From positions 1-30,225 of IMG/VR virus record IMGVR_UViG_3300025636_000018: a stretch of DNA of 30,225 bases; one strand, given 5' to 3'. The position numbers were made by a program, and so were the translations under genes. The stretch comes from a virus. Under the pieces are notes generated by a model, which saw only the letters and a program-made list of their open reading frames with translations, made no database searches and was not told the origin of the DNA. This document shows, piece after piece, positions 1 through 8,001 of this stretch; positions within the stretch are counted from its first letter, which is position 1; each line of letters starts with the position of its first letter.

Positions 1-140
1 CTGATCTTAAACCAGCTATAAGATTAAGAGCAATAATTCAAGCTATAAACAGAACATTCCCACAAATTAATATAACAGGGTTTTTAGACAGCATACAGAT
101 ACAAGATATTTATTTATGGTTACATAGAAACGAGGGATAT
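1..140. repeat. Terminal overlap copy 1 (same as 30086-30225)
   Basis: Bases 1-140 match the last 140 bases of the window with three mismatches, at positions 6, 8 and 14. The reading frame crosses both copies unchanged. This is what an assembler leaves when a circular or circularly permuted genome is written out linearly, so I infer a unit length of 30,085 bp. A short true terminal repeat is possible but less likely, because it would cut a tail gene in two. Confidence 0.9.
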
Positions 141-1766
141 ATTACTAATTCTGTTGAGGGTGGTGGTGTGCAAGTAGTTAGCAATAGATGGAAAGCTGGT
201 ATAGATGATTATACTTTTACTTCCTCTGTACCATCAAGCTATGGAGATGTTAGAGGGGTTAATATTCAGTATCCACCAATTAAAAACAGATATGTTTTTT
301 ATGTAGATATTACAGTAACTGATCCTACAGTTAGCTATGATGTTACAATAAAGAGAACACTAACTGATGTACCTTTAGCTACATTTCAAGGCTTAACAGG
401 AAACCAAAATATAAATACAGATTACTTCACTACACAGCAGTATGGTTTTGGAGAGATAGACATAACAGTAGAGATACAGTCAGAGAATACTCTATCTATG
501 TCTCATACAGTAGCCTTAAGGTATGAAAACAGAGAAACAATATCAAATGCTTTCACACTTGAGTTTCAGTCAATATATAACGCTGTAAATTCTGATATTC
601 AAAATACTTTTTATGTATCTAAACAAGTACCAGAAATGAAAGTAATGGACTTTTTAAGTGGTTTGTTTAAGATGTTTAATCTAGTAGTCTTTAAAGAGGA
701 TAACAATATATTTACTGCTTTAGCTTCTCAATATATGAATATTGGCAATGCTTATGATATTACTAAGTATGTGGATATGGAAAGTTCTACACTAGAAAGG
801 CTGTTTCAGTATAAAGAAATGGACTTTAAATTTAAAAGTAAGAAGTCCTTTTTAGTACAATTTGCTGATGAGATAAATGGAGTACCTTTTGCAGAAGAAG
901 ATTACGGAAGTGAAGAGTGGGATGGTAAAGTATATAATCTAGAAGTACCTTTTGAGAAAATGATGTATGAAAGGTTGAGTAATGAAGACCCACCATTTGC
1001 TTTATCTGATATTGGACAGGGTGCTATGATAGACAAAAAATTTGATGCAACAATAGGAGAGCCTTTACTTTTATGTATGGATTATACAGATAGCAATGGA
1101 GATTATGCAATAACAGGAACAACAGCAGATACTTATTGGAGACCTACTCAACTAACTTCTAATAACTGGGGTAATGATGTAAATGGTTTAGCTTTAAATT
1201 TTGGAGAGGAGATTGATGAATGGCTACAAGTAAACCCTACTAATTATCAAAATTTATTTAGTGCTAATTACTTTGATTATGTAGACAGCGTTTTTGATAG
1301 ACAAGCAAGGATGTTGAAAGTTAGTGCTTATCTTCCTTTAAGTATAATAACTAAGTACAAATTAAATGACAGATTTATAATAGCAAATAAATCTTATAGA
1401 ATAAATAGTATAAAAACAAATCTATTAACAAACAAAACAGATTTAGAACTTTACAATAAAGAAGAGTTTGCAAGTCAGTTGGAAAACAGCCAAGTAGCTT
1501 ATTTAGGTAGAGTAGCACAGTTGACAGAAGCAACTAAAGGAACAGATTTTATTACTGTTTCATGGAGTGCAGTTAGTGGAGCTACTGGATATAATGTTTA
1601 TTATAATGGTACTTTATTTAGTGCAGAGCCAAACACAACTATAGCACTTAAGGTAAGTGGTTTAGAAAGTGATACGTGGTACAATATAGAAGTAAGAGTT
1701 AAATATACTATTGATGGGAATGATGTATTCTCTTTTGATACAGGAATAACAGCAAAAACAGACTAA
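3..1766 (+). CDS. Tail tip / baseplate-like protein, C-terminal part, with FnIII domain
   Basis: The frame is open from the window edge, and its real beginning is the ATG at 29284 on the far side of the join. Joined, the product is 855 aa. A GTG at 168 is internal and should not be used as the start. Most of the chain looks like the long mixed alpha/beta tail protein found between tail completion genes and the tape measure in flavobacterial phages. I place it by context rather than by a catalytic motif. The last 85 or so residues of the joined protein (from about 1500) form a fibronectin type III domain: conserved Trp in ITVSWSAVSGATGYNVYYNG and the later SGLESDTWYNIEVRV strand. FnIII modules on tail proteins are usually read as surface or carbohydrate contact modules. 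The stop overlaps the next small ORF (TAATG). Confidence 0.8.
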   Translation, partial: DLKPAIRLRAIIQAINRTFPQINITGFLDSIQIQDIYLWLHRNEGYITNSVEGGGVQVVSNRWKAGIDDYTFTSSVPSSYGDVRGVNIQYPPIKNRYVFYVDITVTDPTVSYDVTIKRTLTDVPLATFQGLTGNQNINTDYFTTQQYGFGEIDITVEIQSENTLSMSHTVALRYENRETISNAFTLEFQSIYNAVNSDIQNTFYVSKQVPEMKVMDFLSGLFKMFNLVVFKEDNNIFTALASQYMNIGNAYDITKYVDMESSTLERLFQYKEMDFKFKSKKSFLVQFADEINGVPFAEEDYGSEEWDGKVYNLEVPFEKMMYERLSNEDPPFALSDIGQGAMIDKKFDATIGEPLLLCMDYTDSNGDYAITGTTADTYWRPTQLTSNNWGNDVNGLALNFGEEIDEWLQVNPTNYQNLFSANYFDYVDSVFDRQARMLKVSAYLPLSIITKYKLNDRFIIANKSYRINSIKTNLLTNKTDLELYNKEEFASQLENSQVAYLGRVAQLTEATKGTDFITVSWSAVSGATGYNVYYNGTLFSAEPNTTIALKVSGLESDTWYNIEVRVKYTIDGNDVFSFDTGITAKTD

Positions 1767-1906
1767 TGATAAAATTAATTTTAGATAGTTTAAAATACGT
1801 AAACGGAGAAACAGAAAACATAAGAATAGCAAAGGGAAAGCATAAGCTCCCAACAACTTTAAAAGAGGGATTTAAAGCACTAAAACAAGAAATAAGATGG
1901 GAATAG
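1766..1906 (+). CDS. Small hypothetical protein (46 aa), tail region
   Basis: This 46-aa ORF starts with the A of the preceding TAA stop (TAATG) and runs 10 bases into the tape measure gene. It begins MIKLILDSLKYVNGETENIR and ends KALKQEIRWE. It is basic and has no membrane segment. Coupled start and end, plus the lack of any gap, suggest that it is translated. I do not recognise the family. Its place between a tail tip gene and the tape measure makes a small tail accessory protein plausible, but that is inference. Confidence 0.6.
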   Translation: MIKLILDSLKYVNGETENIRIAKGKHKLPTTLKEGFKALKQEIRWE

Positions 1907-3777
1907 AGAAAACAATAAATATAAATGTTAAATCTAGTAATGCAGAAAAGGAGCTAAAAAAAACTAATAAAGCACTAGATAAAACTTCAAGAGCCGGGAA
2001 CAGTGCAAGTACTGCTGCAACTAAAACTGGAGCTGCAATGGGTGGACTGGCAACTGCTTCTGGAACTGCTGCTGGAGGTTTAGCATCTGTTGGTGGTGCT
2101 ATTGGTGGTGCTGCAATTGGATTTACTACTTTAAAAACTAAAATACAAGCTGCTATTGTAAGTCTTAAGACTATGCGAGTAGCTGTAATGGCTACAGGAA
2201 TAGGTGCGTTATTAATTTTATTAACTTCATTAAAACAAGCGTTTACAAGTTCAGAAGAGGGTCAAAATAAATTTGCAAAATTAATGGGTGTTATCGGTGC
2301 TGTTACAGGTAACCTATTAGACATTTTAGCAGATTTAGGCGAGGGTTTAATATCAGTATTTGAAGACCCAAAACAAGCTATAATAGATTTTAAAGATTTA
2401 ATAGTTGAAAATATCACTAATAGATTTAATGCAATATTAGATACAGTTGGTTTTTTAGGGAGTGCAATTAAAAGCGTATTTAAAGGAGATTTTGATGAAG
2501 CTTTGGAGTCAGCAAAAAAAGCTAGTAGCAGTTTTGTAGATAGCTTTACAGGGGTTAAAAATAGTATAGATAAAGCTAAAGAAGCCACAAAAGGTTTTTT
2601 AGAAGAACAAAAAAAAGAAATAGGTCAAGCAGCAGCAGTTGCAGATATGAGAGCAAAAGCTGATAAAATAGAACGTAAGTTAATTGTAGACCGCTCAAAG
2701 CTAGAAAGCGAAATAGCAAACTTAAGGCTAAAATCAAGACAGGAGGAAGAATTTAGTGCTGCAGAACGAAAACAAGCATTGTTAGATGCTCAAAAACTAG
2801 AAGAACAATTACTAGACAAAGAAACTGAATTTTTAGAATTAAGAAGAGATGCACAAATTTTAGAAAATACATTTAGCAGAAGTAATAAAGAAAATTTAAC
2901 AAAAGAAGCTGAAGCTATTGCAGCAGTAAATAGACAACAAGCTGCTCGTGCAAATGCAGCAAGGCAAGTGCAAAGAGAAGTTAATACTATCTCAAAACAA
3001 ATAGAAGCAGAAAACAAAAGGATAGCAAACGAACAAAAAGCTGCAAAAGACAAAGAAGTTGCAGAAGAAAAAACAAGACTTGATGCGATTCAAAAGATAA
3101 GAGATGACTTTGCTCTTAAACAAAAGGAGAAAGAAGCAGAATCAGAGGTTGAAAAAATTAACCTTGAAGAGCAAAAGAAACTTTCAGAGCTTGAAAAACT
3201 AGAAGCTTCGGAAGAGCAAAAACTCGAAGTATTAAAATATTATTCAACATTAAGAACAGAAGCAGAAGAGAAAGAAAATAAGAAAAAAGAAGAGATTGAG
3301 AAATTAAGAAAAAAACAAACTCTTGCAGATGCTCAAGGAACATTCAATAGTATAGCACAATTGGCTGGTAAAGATAGTAAAATTGGAAAAGCAATGGCAA
3401 TTGCAAGTGCAACAATAAGTGGAGTTGAGGGTGTTCAGAACGCTTATTCAACCGCTCAAAAATCTCCAATAACAACATTTTTTCCAGCATATCCAGTAGT
3501 CCAGGCAGCACTCGCTGGAGCTGTAGCAGCAAAAAACATTGCAGCAATAAAAAGCGTTAGTGCTGGAGGTGGAGGATCAACAAGTGTTCCAGTTGCTTCT
3601 GGAGGTGGAGCTTCTCAACCACCATCTTTTAATGTAGTAGGTGCAACAGAAACAAGCCAGTTAGCAGAAGCAGTTGGAAGCCAAACTCAACAGCCAGTTC
3701 AAGCTTACGTTGTTTCAAATGATATCACAACCGCACAGAGCTTAGAAAATAACATTGTTGAGGGTGCAACTTTATAA
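1897..3777 (+). CDS. Tail tape measure protein
   Basis: At 626 aa this protein sets tail length and is ejected through the tail tube. The N-terminus (residues 1-50) is polar and Ala/Lys-rich, followed by Gly/Ala-rich hydrophobic helices (about 50-75 and 92-112, with VMATGIGALLILLTSL). Residues about 235-500 are a long Lys/Glu/Ala coiled coil (many EEQK, AEEK and EKEA repeats). Residues 505-580 form a second Ala-rich hydrophobic stretch, and a Gly/Ser-rich linker (AGGGGSTS) leads into a QP-rich tail. This layout is typical of tape measures. At roughly 0.15 nm per residue a tail near 95 nm would follow (family rule, not measured). The usual neighbour, the tail chaperone, is not adjacent: it lies about 5.5 kb upstream across the join. 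Confidence 0.88.
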   Translation: MGIEKTININVKSSNAEKELKKTNKALDKTSRAGNSASTAATKTGAAMGGLATASGTAAGGLASVGGAIGGAAIGFTTLKTKIQAAIVSLKTMRVAVMATGIGALLILLTSLKQAFTSSEEGQNKFAKLMGVIGAVTGNLLDILADLGEGLISVFEDPKQAIIDFKDLIVENITNRFNAILDTVGFLGSAIKSVFKGDFDEALESAKKASSSFVDSFTGVKNSIDKAKEATKGFLEEQKKEIGQAAAVADMRAKADKIERKLIVDRSKLESEIANLRLKSRQEEEFSAAERKQALLDAQKLEEQLLDKETEFLELRRDAQILENTFSRSNKENLTKEAEAIAAVNRQQAARANAARQVQREVNTISKQIEAENKRIANEQKAAKDKEVAEEKTRLDAIQKIRDDFALKQKEKEAESEVEKINLEEQKKLSELEKLEASEEQKLEVLKYYSTLRTEAEEKENKKKEEIEKLRKKQTLADAQGTFNSIAQLAGKDSKIGKAMAIASATISGVEGVQNAYSTAQKSPITTFFPAYPVVQAALAGAVAAKNIAAIKSVSAGGGGSTSVPVASGGGASQPPSFNVVGATETSQLAEAVGSQTQQPVQAYVVSNDITTAQSLENNIVEGATL

Positions 3778-3798
3778 ACGCAAAAAAATAAATTAAAA

Positions 3799-3811
3799 TT
3801 TATATATAGAT
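3799..3811 (+). promoter_or_regulatory. AT motif before protease gene (TTTATATATAGAT)
   Basis: The 13 bases directly before the ATG at 3812 read TTTATATATAGAT. Close relatives stand at 5558, 7988, 23526 and 26425, each before the first gene of a closely packed block. It may be a start-proximal promoter element or a translation initiator; the sequence alone does not decide. Confidence 0.4.
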
Positions 3812-4873
3812 ATGAGAATTGTAGAACTTATACTGGATGAAGAACAAGAGATTGGAATTGAAGCCATTTCTGTTGTAGAGAATCCAGCAATTGAAGAGGA
3901 CTTCATTGCACTTAAAAGCCAAGAGTTTAAACTTGCAGAAATAGACAAAGAAAAGCGTATCTTGATGGGTGCTCTTTTAATTCCTAACAAGCCTATATAC
4001 CGCAGAAACGGAGAAGATGAATACTATATATATTTCTCAAAAGATACTGTATTGAAAGCTTCGCAGATGTATCTCATGCAAGGAAAACAGAATAACTCAA
4101 CGCTTGAGCATCAATATCAAATAAACGGACTTTCTTTAGTTGAGAGTTGGATTGTTGAAGATAAGGTGCATGATAAGAGCGTGAAGTATGGAATGGACTT
4201 ACCTTTAGGAACTTGGGTTGGAAGCGTTAAAGTAAACAATGATAAAATCTGGGAGGAGTTTGTAAAGACTGGAAAAGTAAAAGGGTTTTCAATTGAGGGA
4301 TACTTTGCAGATAAAATGGAAAGACCGAAAGATCAAACTCTTGGAGATTTCATGACTGATGAGCAAAAGAAAAAAGAACTTGCAGAGATTGAGGAAGCAG
4401 AAGCAGAATATTTATTGAAAGAGATAAGAGCTATTATCAAGAATGATAAGAGAACAAAATCTGGAAAGAAAACAATTCTTGAAAGTTATTCTGATTATCC
4501 AAGTGGAGTAAAAAATAATGCAAAGCGAGGTCTGGAGCTTAATGAGAAAGTAAATAATAAATGTGCAACTCAAGTTGGTAAAGTTAGAGCTCAACAGTTA
4601 GCTCAAGGTAAACCAATAAGTGTTCAAACAATCAAGCGTATGTATTCTTATCTCTCAAGAGCAGAGGAGTATTATGATGAGGGAAATACAAAAGCATGTG
4701 GAACAATCTCTTATCTTTTATGGGGTGGCAAAGCTGGTAAACGCTGGGCACTTAGCAAATTAAAAGAACTGGATTTGATTGATCTTGAAGCTCCTTGTCA
4801 AGCTGGATACAGACAGTATGGAATGAAGATGAAGAACGGAAAATTAGTACCTAACTGTGTTCCAATAAAATGA
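3812..4873 (+). CDS. XkdF-like prohead serine protease with extra C-terminal domain
   Basis: Residues 1-170 match the XkdF type of phage head protease, which trims scaffold and capsid proteins during prohead maturation. A His in STLEHQ (H100) and the Ser of KGFSIEG (S160) are the candidate catalytic pair. The VENPAIEEDFI stretch near residue 25 is typical of this family. A Lys/Glu-rich linker (175-205) joins a second compact domain (about 210-353) with YPSGVKNNAKRGLELNEK, a KRMYSYLSRAEEYY helix, a CGTISYLLWGGKAGKRWA motif and two late Cys. I have seen similar domains on head proteins of Bacteroidota phages but know no function for them. The gene lies upstream of the scaffold and capsid genes, as expected. 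Its stop overlaps the next start by four bases (ATGA). Confidence 0.8.
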   Translation: MRIVELILDEEQEIGIEAISVVENPAIEEDFIALKSQEFKLAEIDKEKRILMGALLIPNKPIYRRNGEDEYYIYFSKDTVLKASQMYLMQGKQNNSTLEHQYQINGLSLVESWIVEDKVHDKSVKYGMDLPLGTWVGSVKVNNDKIWEEFVKTGKVKGFSIEGYFADKMERPKDQTLGDFMTDEQKKKELAEIEEAEAEYLLKEIRAIIKNDKRTKSGKKTILESYSDYPSGVKNNAKRGLELNEKVNNKCATQVGKVRAQQLAQGKPISVQTIKRMYSYLSRAEEYYDEGNTKACGTISYLLWGGKAGKRWALSKLKELDLIDLEAPCQAGYRQYGMKMKNGKLVPNCVPIK

Positions 4874-5085
4874 GAAGATTTAAAAAATTTATAACTCCAG
4901 GAAAGTCATCTCCAAAAGGAAAGAAAAGAGCTTGTTTGTGCGAGGACAATACTTATTCAACTAAATGTTGTGATGGAAGCTTAAGAGCTCAAGGTATTGG
5001 AAGCATAACAAGAGCAGCAGATTTTTTGCTTCAAGAAGATAGGAGTTTTATATTACAAGAAAATAATTCTAAAATAAAGTTATAA
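4870..5085 (+). CDS. Small Cys-containing hypothetical protein (71 aa)
   Basis: The N-terminal 22 residues are very basic (MRRFKKFITPGKSSPKGKKR). Next comes a Cys cluster, ACLCEDNTYSTKCCDGSLRAQGIGS, with four Cys that could bind a metal ion. The CLCxDxTYSxxCCDGxLxAQGIG pattern recurs in head-gene regions of Bacteroidota phages in my experience, but no function is known to me. It overlaps the protease by an ATGA junction and ends where the next gene begins (TAATG), so it is translated with the head operon. A minor virion protein is a reasonable guess. Confidence 0.65.
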   Translation: MRRFKKFITPGKSSPKGKKRACLCEDNTYSTKCCDGSLRAQGIGSITRAADFLLQEDRSFILQENNSKIKL

Positions 5086-5534
5086 TGGCAGACAAGAAAA
5101 TAACTGAATTAAGTAACGCAACCGCTTTATTAGGTACAGAAATTTTAGTAGCTGTACAAAATGGCGAAACAAAACAAACAACAGTAAATAAAATAAAGAA
5201 TACTTTAGTGCCTTATAATTTAACTGTTGAAGCTGGGCAAACTATAAATTTAAGTTCTTCAATATTTGAACAAGCTATGTTGATTCGATTAACGTGGAGT
5301 GGTGCGAGTGGTAATATGACTTTAAATTTACCTAGTGCATCGGATAACACAAATAGAGCAATAAGGTTTATTTCAAATGGTGGGTTTGTAACTAACACAA
5401 GAGTTTATCTAACACCAATCGGTGGCGATACTTTAGATGGCTCAACAAATTACTATGAGATTAACAAAACCTATGAGGGTATAAAAATCTGGAGTGATGG
5501 CAGTGAGTGGTTTATCATCCAGAAAAAAGCTTAA
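5085..5534 (+). CDS. Putative virion surface/decoration protein
   Basis: The N-terminus MADKKITELSNATALLGTEI, followed by LVAVQNGETKQTTVNKI, is the KITEL...LL.V..G.T...T common at the start of phage fibre and decoration proteins. The rest is beta-rich, with many Thr, Ser, Asn and Gly and no Cys: MTLNLPSASDNTNRAIRF, then GDTLDGS, and an end of GIKIWSDGSEWFIIQKKA, which looks like a small beta-sandwich. It lies between the protease and the scaffold. I infer a head fibre or decoration protein, but a short tail fibre is also possible. Confidence 0.55.
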   Translation: MADKKITELSNATALLGTEILVAVQNGETKQTTVNKIKNTLVPYNLTVEAGQTINLSSSIFEQAMLIRLTWSGASGNMTLNLPSASDNTNRAIRFISNGGFVTNTRVYLTPIGGDTLDGSTNYYEINKTYEGIKIWSDGSEWFIIQKKA

Positions 5535-5557
5535 AAATGCAAATTAATTTTTTAACA

Positions 5558-5570
5558 CTTATATATTAAT
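5558..5570 (+). promoter_or_regulatory. AT motif before scaffold gene (CTTATATATTAAT)
   Basis: CTTATATATTAAT ends directly at the ATG of 5571. It matches the 13-base motif at 7988 and 26425 in 12 of 13 positions. It stands before the scaffold/capsid pair, the most strongly expressed genes expected in a phage. Confidence 0.45.
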
Positions 5571-6203
5571 ATGAACACGAATGATATGATCGAGAAAATC
5601 AAAGACGTTCTTAACTTATCCACAGAGATTAAGTTGGAACAACAAACGTTGGAAAACGGTGCTGTTTTGGAAGCAGAATCTTTTGAAGCTGGCAAAGAAG
5701 TTTTCATTGTTACAGAAGACGAGAAAGTTGCTGTACCTATTGGAGAGTATGAGCTTGAAGATGGTAGAGTGCTTGTAGTAGCAGAAGAGGGTTTGATATC
5801 TGAAATCAAAGAAGCTGGTGCAGAAGAGGAAACTCCAGAAGCAACAGAAGAAGAGGTTGAAGAAGTTGAAGCAGCAGAAGAAGAAAAGGAAGAGATGGGA
5901 TACGCTACTAAAGAGGAACTTGCAGAGGTAAAAGAAATGATTGAGGAAATCAAAGCAATGCTTGAGCCAAAGGAGGAAATGAGTTCAGAAGATTTAGGGA
6001 ATCTTATTACAGAGGAACTTGCAAAGCATGAAAGAACTGAATTGAGCGAAGTTCCAGAAGATGTACAAGCTGAACTTAATGAGCCAGCAGCAGAGCCAAT
6101 CAAAGCAAATCCAGAAAATAAAGCTTCTGTTAATTTTAACAGATTAGCTTCTAACAGACCAACAACAATTTTAGACCGAGTAATTAACAAAATAAATCAA
6201 TAA
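5571..6203 (+). CDS. Probable capsid scaffold protein
   Basis: The 210-aa protein is extremely acidic: residues 80-150 are almost only Glu, Ala, Val, Lys and Met, in long helical runs (EEEVEEVEAAEEEKEE, then EELAEVKEMIEEIKAMLEPK). That is the composition and coiled-coil layout of scaffold proteins, which guide capsid assembly and are then removed by the head protease. The N-terminal 75 residues look folded (VFIVTEDEKVAVPIGEYELEDG), and the basic C-terminus (FNRLASNRPTTILDRVINKI) could be the coat-binding end. It stands four bases before the capsid gene. The assignment rests on composition and position. Confidence 0.75.
   Translation: MNTNDMIEKIKDVLNLSTEIKLEQQTLENGAVLEAESFEAGKEVFIVTEDEKVAVPIGEYELEDGRVLVVAEEGLISEIKEAGAEEETPEATEEEVEEVEAAEEEKEEMGYATKEELAEVKEMIEEIKAMLEPKEEMSSEDLGNLITEELAKHERTELSEVPEDVQAELNEPAAEPIKANPENKASVNFNRLASNRPTTILDRVINKINQ
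5616..5624 (+). other. Isolated DnaA-box-like 9-mer (TTATCCACA)
   Basis: TTATCCACA is identical to the Escherichia coli DnaA box consensus. It lies alone inside the scaffold gene, with no second box, AT-rich repeat or gap nearby, so it may be chance. Confidence 0.15.
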
Positions 6204-6206
6204 TAA

Positions 6207-7142
6207 ATGGCAACAACAACATCAATTACAACAACTTACGCTGGTGAGTTTGCTGGTAAATACATAGCAGCAGCTTTATTGAGCGGAGAAACTCTTAACA
6301 ATGGTGGGGTAGAAATCAAACCAAACGTTAAGTTTAAAGAAGTAATCAAAAAAGTATCAACTGATGCAATCTTAAAAGATGCAACTTGTGACTTCGATCC
6401 AACTTCAACTATTACACTAACAGAAAGAATCCTACAACCAGAGGAGTTTCAAGTAAACTTACAATTGTGCAAGAAAGATTTTCGTTCTGACTGGGAAGCA
6501 GTAGAGATGGGGTATTCAACATTTGATCAACTTCCTCCATCATTTTCAGATTTCTTAATCTCTCACGTTGCAGAGAAAGTAGCTCAAAAAACAGAACAAA
6601 ACATCTGGGGTGGAGTAAATGCTAACGCTGGAGAGTTTGATGGGCTTACGGTATTAATGGGTGCTGATGCATCTGTAAACCTTGCTACAACAACAGAAAC
6701 TGCTTTCACAGCAGCGAATGTCGCTGGAGAGATTGGAAAATTAGTAGATGCTATTCCTAACAGTGTTTTATACCAAGAAGATTTACACATCTATGTTCCT
6801 AACAATGTTTACCAACTTTACTTACGTCACTTAGGTGGTTTTGCTGCTGCTGGAGTAGGTGCTAATGGTTATGACAATAAAGGAAACAACCAAGCATTAA
6901 GCAACTTGCTTTATGATGGGATCAAAATCTTTAGAGCTCCTGGAATGCCAGCAGACCACATGGTTGCTGCACAGAAGTCAAACTTATTCTTTGGTACTGG
7001 CTTATTGTCAGATTCTCAAGAAGTTAAGGTTATTGACATGAGCGATGTAGATGGAAGTCAAAACGTAAGAGTAGTAATGAGAGCAACTGCTGGAGTTCAG
7101 TATGGTATCGGTGGAGACATCGCTCTTTATACGCTTGCATAA
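6207..7142 (+). CDS. Major capsid protein
   Basis: The 311-aa protein has the look of an HK97-fold coat of Bacteroidota phages: MATTTSITTTYAGEFAGKYI at the N-terminus, a central LQLCKKDFRSDWEAVEMG, a helix with FSDFLISHVAEKVAQKTEQN followed by IWGG, and a closing VVMRATAGVQYGIGGDIALY. I identify it by this overall pattern, by position after the protease and scaffold, and by the strong terminator behind it. Its codons are richer in GCT, ACA and GTA than the early genes, in keeping with high expression. The start ATG follows the scaffold stop after three bases. HK97-like crosslinking residues cannot be judged from sequence alone. Confidence 0.88.
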   Translation: MATTTSITTTYAGEFAGKYIAAALLSGETLNNGGVEIKPNVKFKEVIKKVSTDAILKDATCDFDPTSTITLTERILQPEEFQVNLQLCKKDFRSDWEAVEMGYSTFDQLPPSFSDFLISHVAEKVAQKTEQNIWGGVNANAGEFDGLTVLMGADASVNLATTTETAFTAANVAGEIGKLVDAIPNSVLYQEDLHIYVPNNVYQLYLRHLGGFAAAGVGANGYDNKGNNQALSNLLYDGIKIFRAPGMPADHMVAAQKSNLFFGTGLLSDSQEVKVIDMSDVDGSQNVRVVMRATAGVQYGIGGDIALYTLA

Positions 7143-7163
7143 TTAAATTAATAACTAACGTAG

Positions 7164-7194
7164 AAAGGGGTGGGGAATATCCCTACCCTTTTTT
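7164..7194 (+). terminator. Rho-independent terminator after capsid gene
   Basis: AAAGGG (7164-7169) pairs with CCCTTT (7186-7191), a two-base internal loop follows, then GGG pairs with CCC around an AT loop. The stem ends in six T. It probably limits readthrough from the head genes into the tail tube gene. Confidence 0.75.
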
Positions 7195-7213
7195 ATTATA
7201 AAAAACTAAAAAT

Positions 7214-7729
7214 ATGGCATGTGCAGTAACAAGCGGTCGCTCATTACCTTGTAAGAATAGCGTTGGAGGTCTTAAGACAATTTACATTCTTGACTTTGAC
7301 CCAACGATTGCTGCTCTTTCTGATGATGCTGGAACAATTGATTTAACAACTGGAGGAGATTTCTTTAAGTTTGATATCAAAGGTAACAGTTCTTTGGAAA
7401 CAGCAGTAAACAGTTCTCGCGAGAATGGAACGACTTTTTATGAAACAACTTTAAACATTACTTTTACTTTCCTTGATGTAGCAACGCAAGAGCAAATCAA
7501 ACTTTTGAATGCTGGTAGAGCTCATTACGTGGTAGAAGATTACAATGGAAATCAACTGTTAATCGGACATAAGAACGGTGCAGAAATTACTGGTGGTACA
7601 ATCGTAAGTGGTGCAGCAATGGGTGACCTTTCTGGGTTTACTTTAGTTGCAACAGCTCAAGAAGTAGCTCCACCATACTTTGTAAGCAACTTGCAAGAGG
7701 ATGGTTTACAGATAGATCCAGACGCTTAA
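7214..7729 (+). CDS. Putative major tail tube protein
   Basis: The 171-aa protein starts MACAVTSGRSLPCKNSVGG, a beginning I associate with a tail tube-like protein widespread in Bacteroidota siphoviruses (MACxxTxGxxLxCxxSVGG). The body is beta-rich: ETAVNSSRENGTTFYETTLN, a helix EQIKLLNAG, then LLIGHKNGAEITGGTIVSG and SGFTLVATAQEV. An abundant structural role fits its position between two strong terminators. No other gene in the window is a better tail tube candidate, yet it is separated from the other tail genes. A head protein cannot be ruled out. Confidence 0.55.
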   Translation: MACAVTSGRSLPCKNSVGGLKTIYILDFDPTIAALSDDAGTIDLTTGGDFFKFDIKGNSSLETAVNSSRENGTTFYETTLNITFTFLDVATQEQIKLLNAGRAHYVVEDYNGNQLLIGHKNGAEITGGTIVSGAAMGDLSGFTLVATAQEVAPPYFVSNLQEDGLQIDPDA

Positions 7730-7755
7730 TTTAGAGCAAATTAAAGGGTATATTC

Positions 7756-7787
7756 AAGGGGTTATCTTAATTGGTAACCCTTTTTTT
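7756..7787 (+). terminator. Rho-independent terminator after putative tail tube gene
   Basis: AAGGGGTTA pairs with TAACCCTTT (one G-T pair) around a 10-base loop, followed by seven T. The A-rich left side is too short for a good - strand terminator. Confidence 0.85.
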
Positions 7788-8000
7788 ATGCTTTTTATTC
7801 ATCTCATTTAAGGGCAATTTTAAGCGTTTTACGAGTTGTTATGCTCTCTGTAATATAGGTCTATTAAAAAACCGAGTTCTTTGAACTGACAAAAAACCCT
7901 TCTTACAAAATTATGTAAAATACTTATTACATAAATTCCAGAAATATAAGTGTTTTTGCAATTATCATGCAAAATATTTCTTTTTTGTTTATATATTAAT
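7788..8000. promoter_or_regulatory. Longest gene-free stretch; two dyads upstream of the portal operon
   Basis: The 271 bases between stop 7729 and ATG 8001 hold no credible gene. After the terminator there are two perfect inverted repeats. AGTTC-TTT-GAACT lies at 7875-7887. TTATGTAA-8 bases-TTACATAA lies at 7911-7934. The stretch ends with a T-rich run and the motif TTGTTTATATATTAAT right before the start codon. Dyads of this size upstream of an operon suit a protein-binding operator or a small RNA hairpin. A weak in-frame GTG at 7950 would read through this DNA but lacks support. Confidence 0.45.
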
Positions 8001-8001
8001 A
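7985..8001 (+). promoter_or_regulatory. TTGTTTATATATTAATA motif before portal operon
   Basis: These 17 bases are identical to 26422-26438, before the tail chaperone gene. Here the motif abuts the ATG; there it ends 12 bases earlier. The differing distance argues that it is more than a ribosome site. Confidence 0.5.

Noticed and set aside
168-170. GTG start for the tail tip gene
   Set aside because: The frame is open upstream to the window edge and continues in the same frame from 29284 across the join.
5616-5624. DnaA box as origin mark
   Set aside because: A single 9-mer in coding DNA; no cluster of boxes, AT-rich repeats or gap. It is kept only as a low-confidence site.
5552-6190. - strand ORF of 212 aa opposite the scaffold gene
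   Set aside because: It is a Ser/Ala-rich mirror of the Glu-rich scaffold codons, a common shadow of acidic genes.
7950-7952. GTG start for the 116-aa gene
   Set aside because: It would add 17 residues encoded in a leader with a dyad and AT motif; ATG 8001 directly follows the motif.
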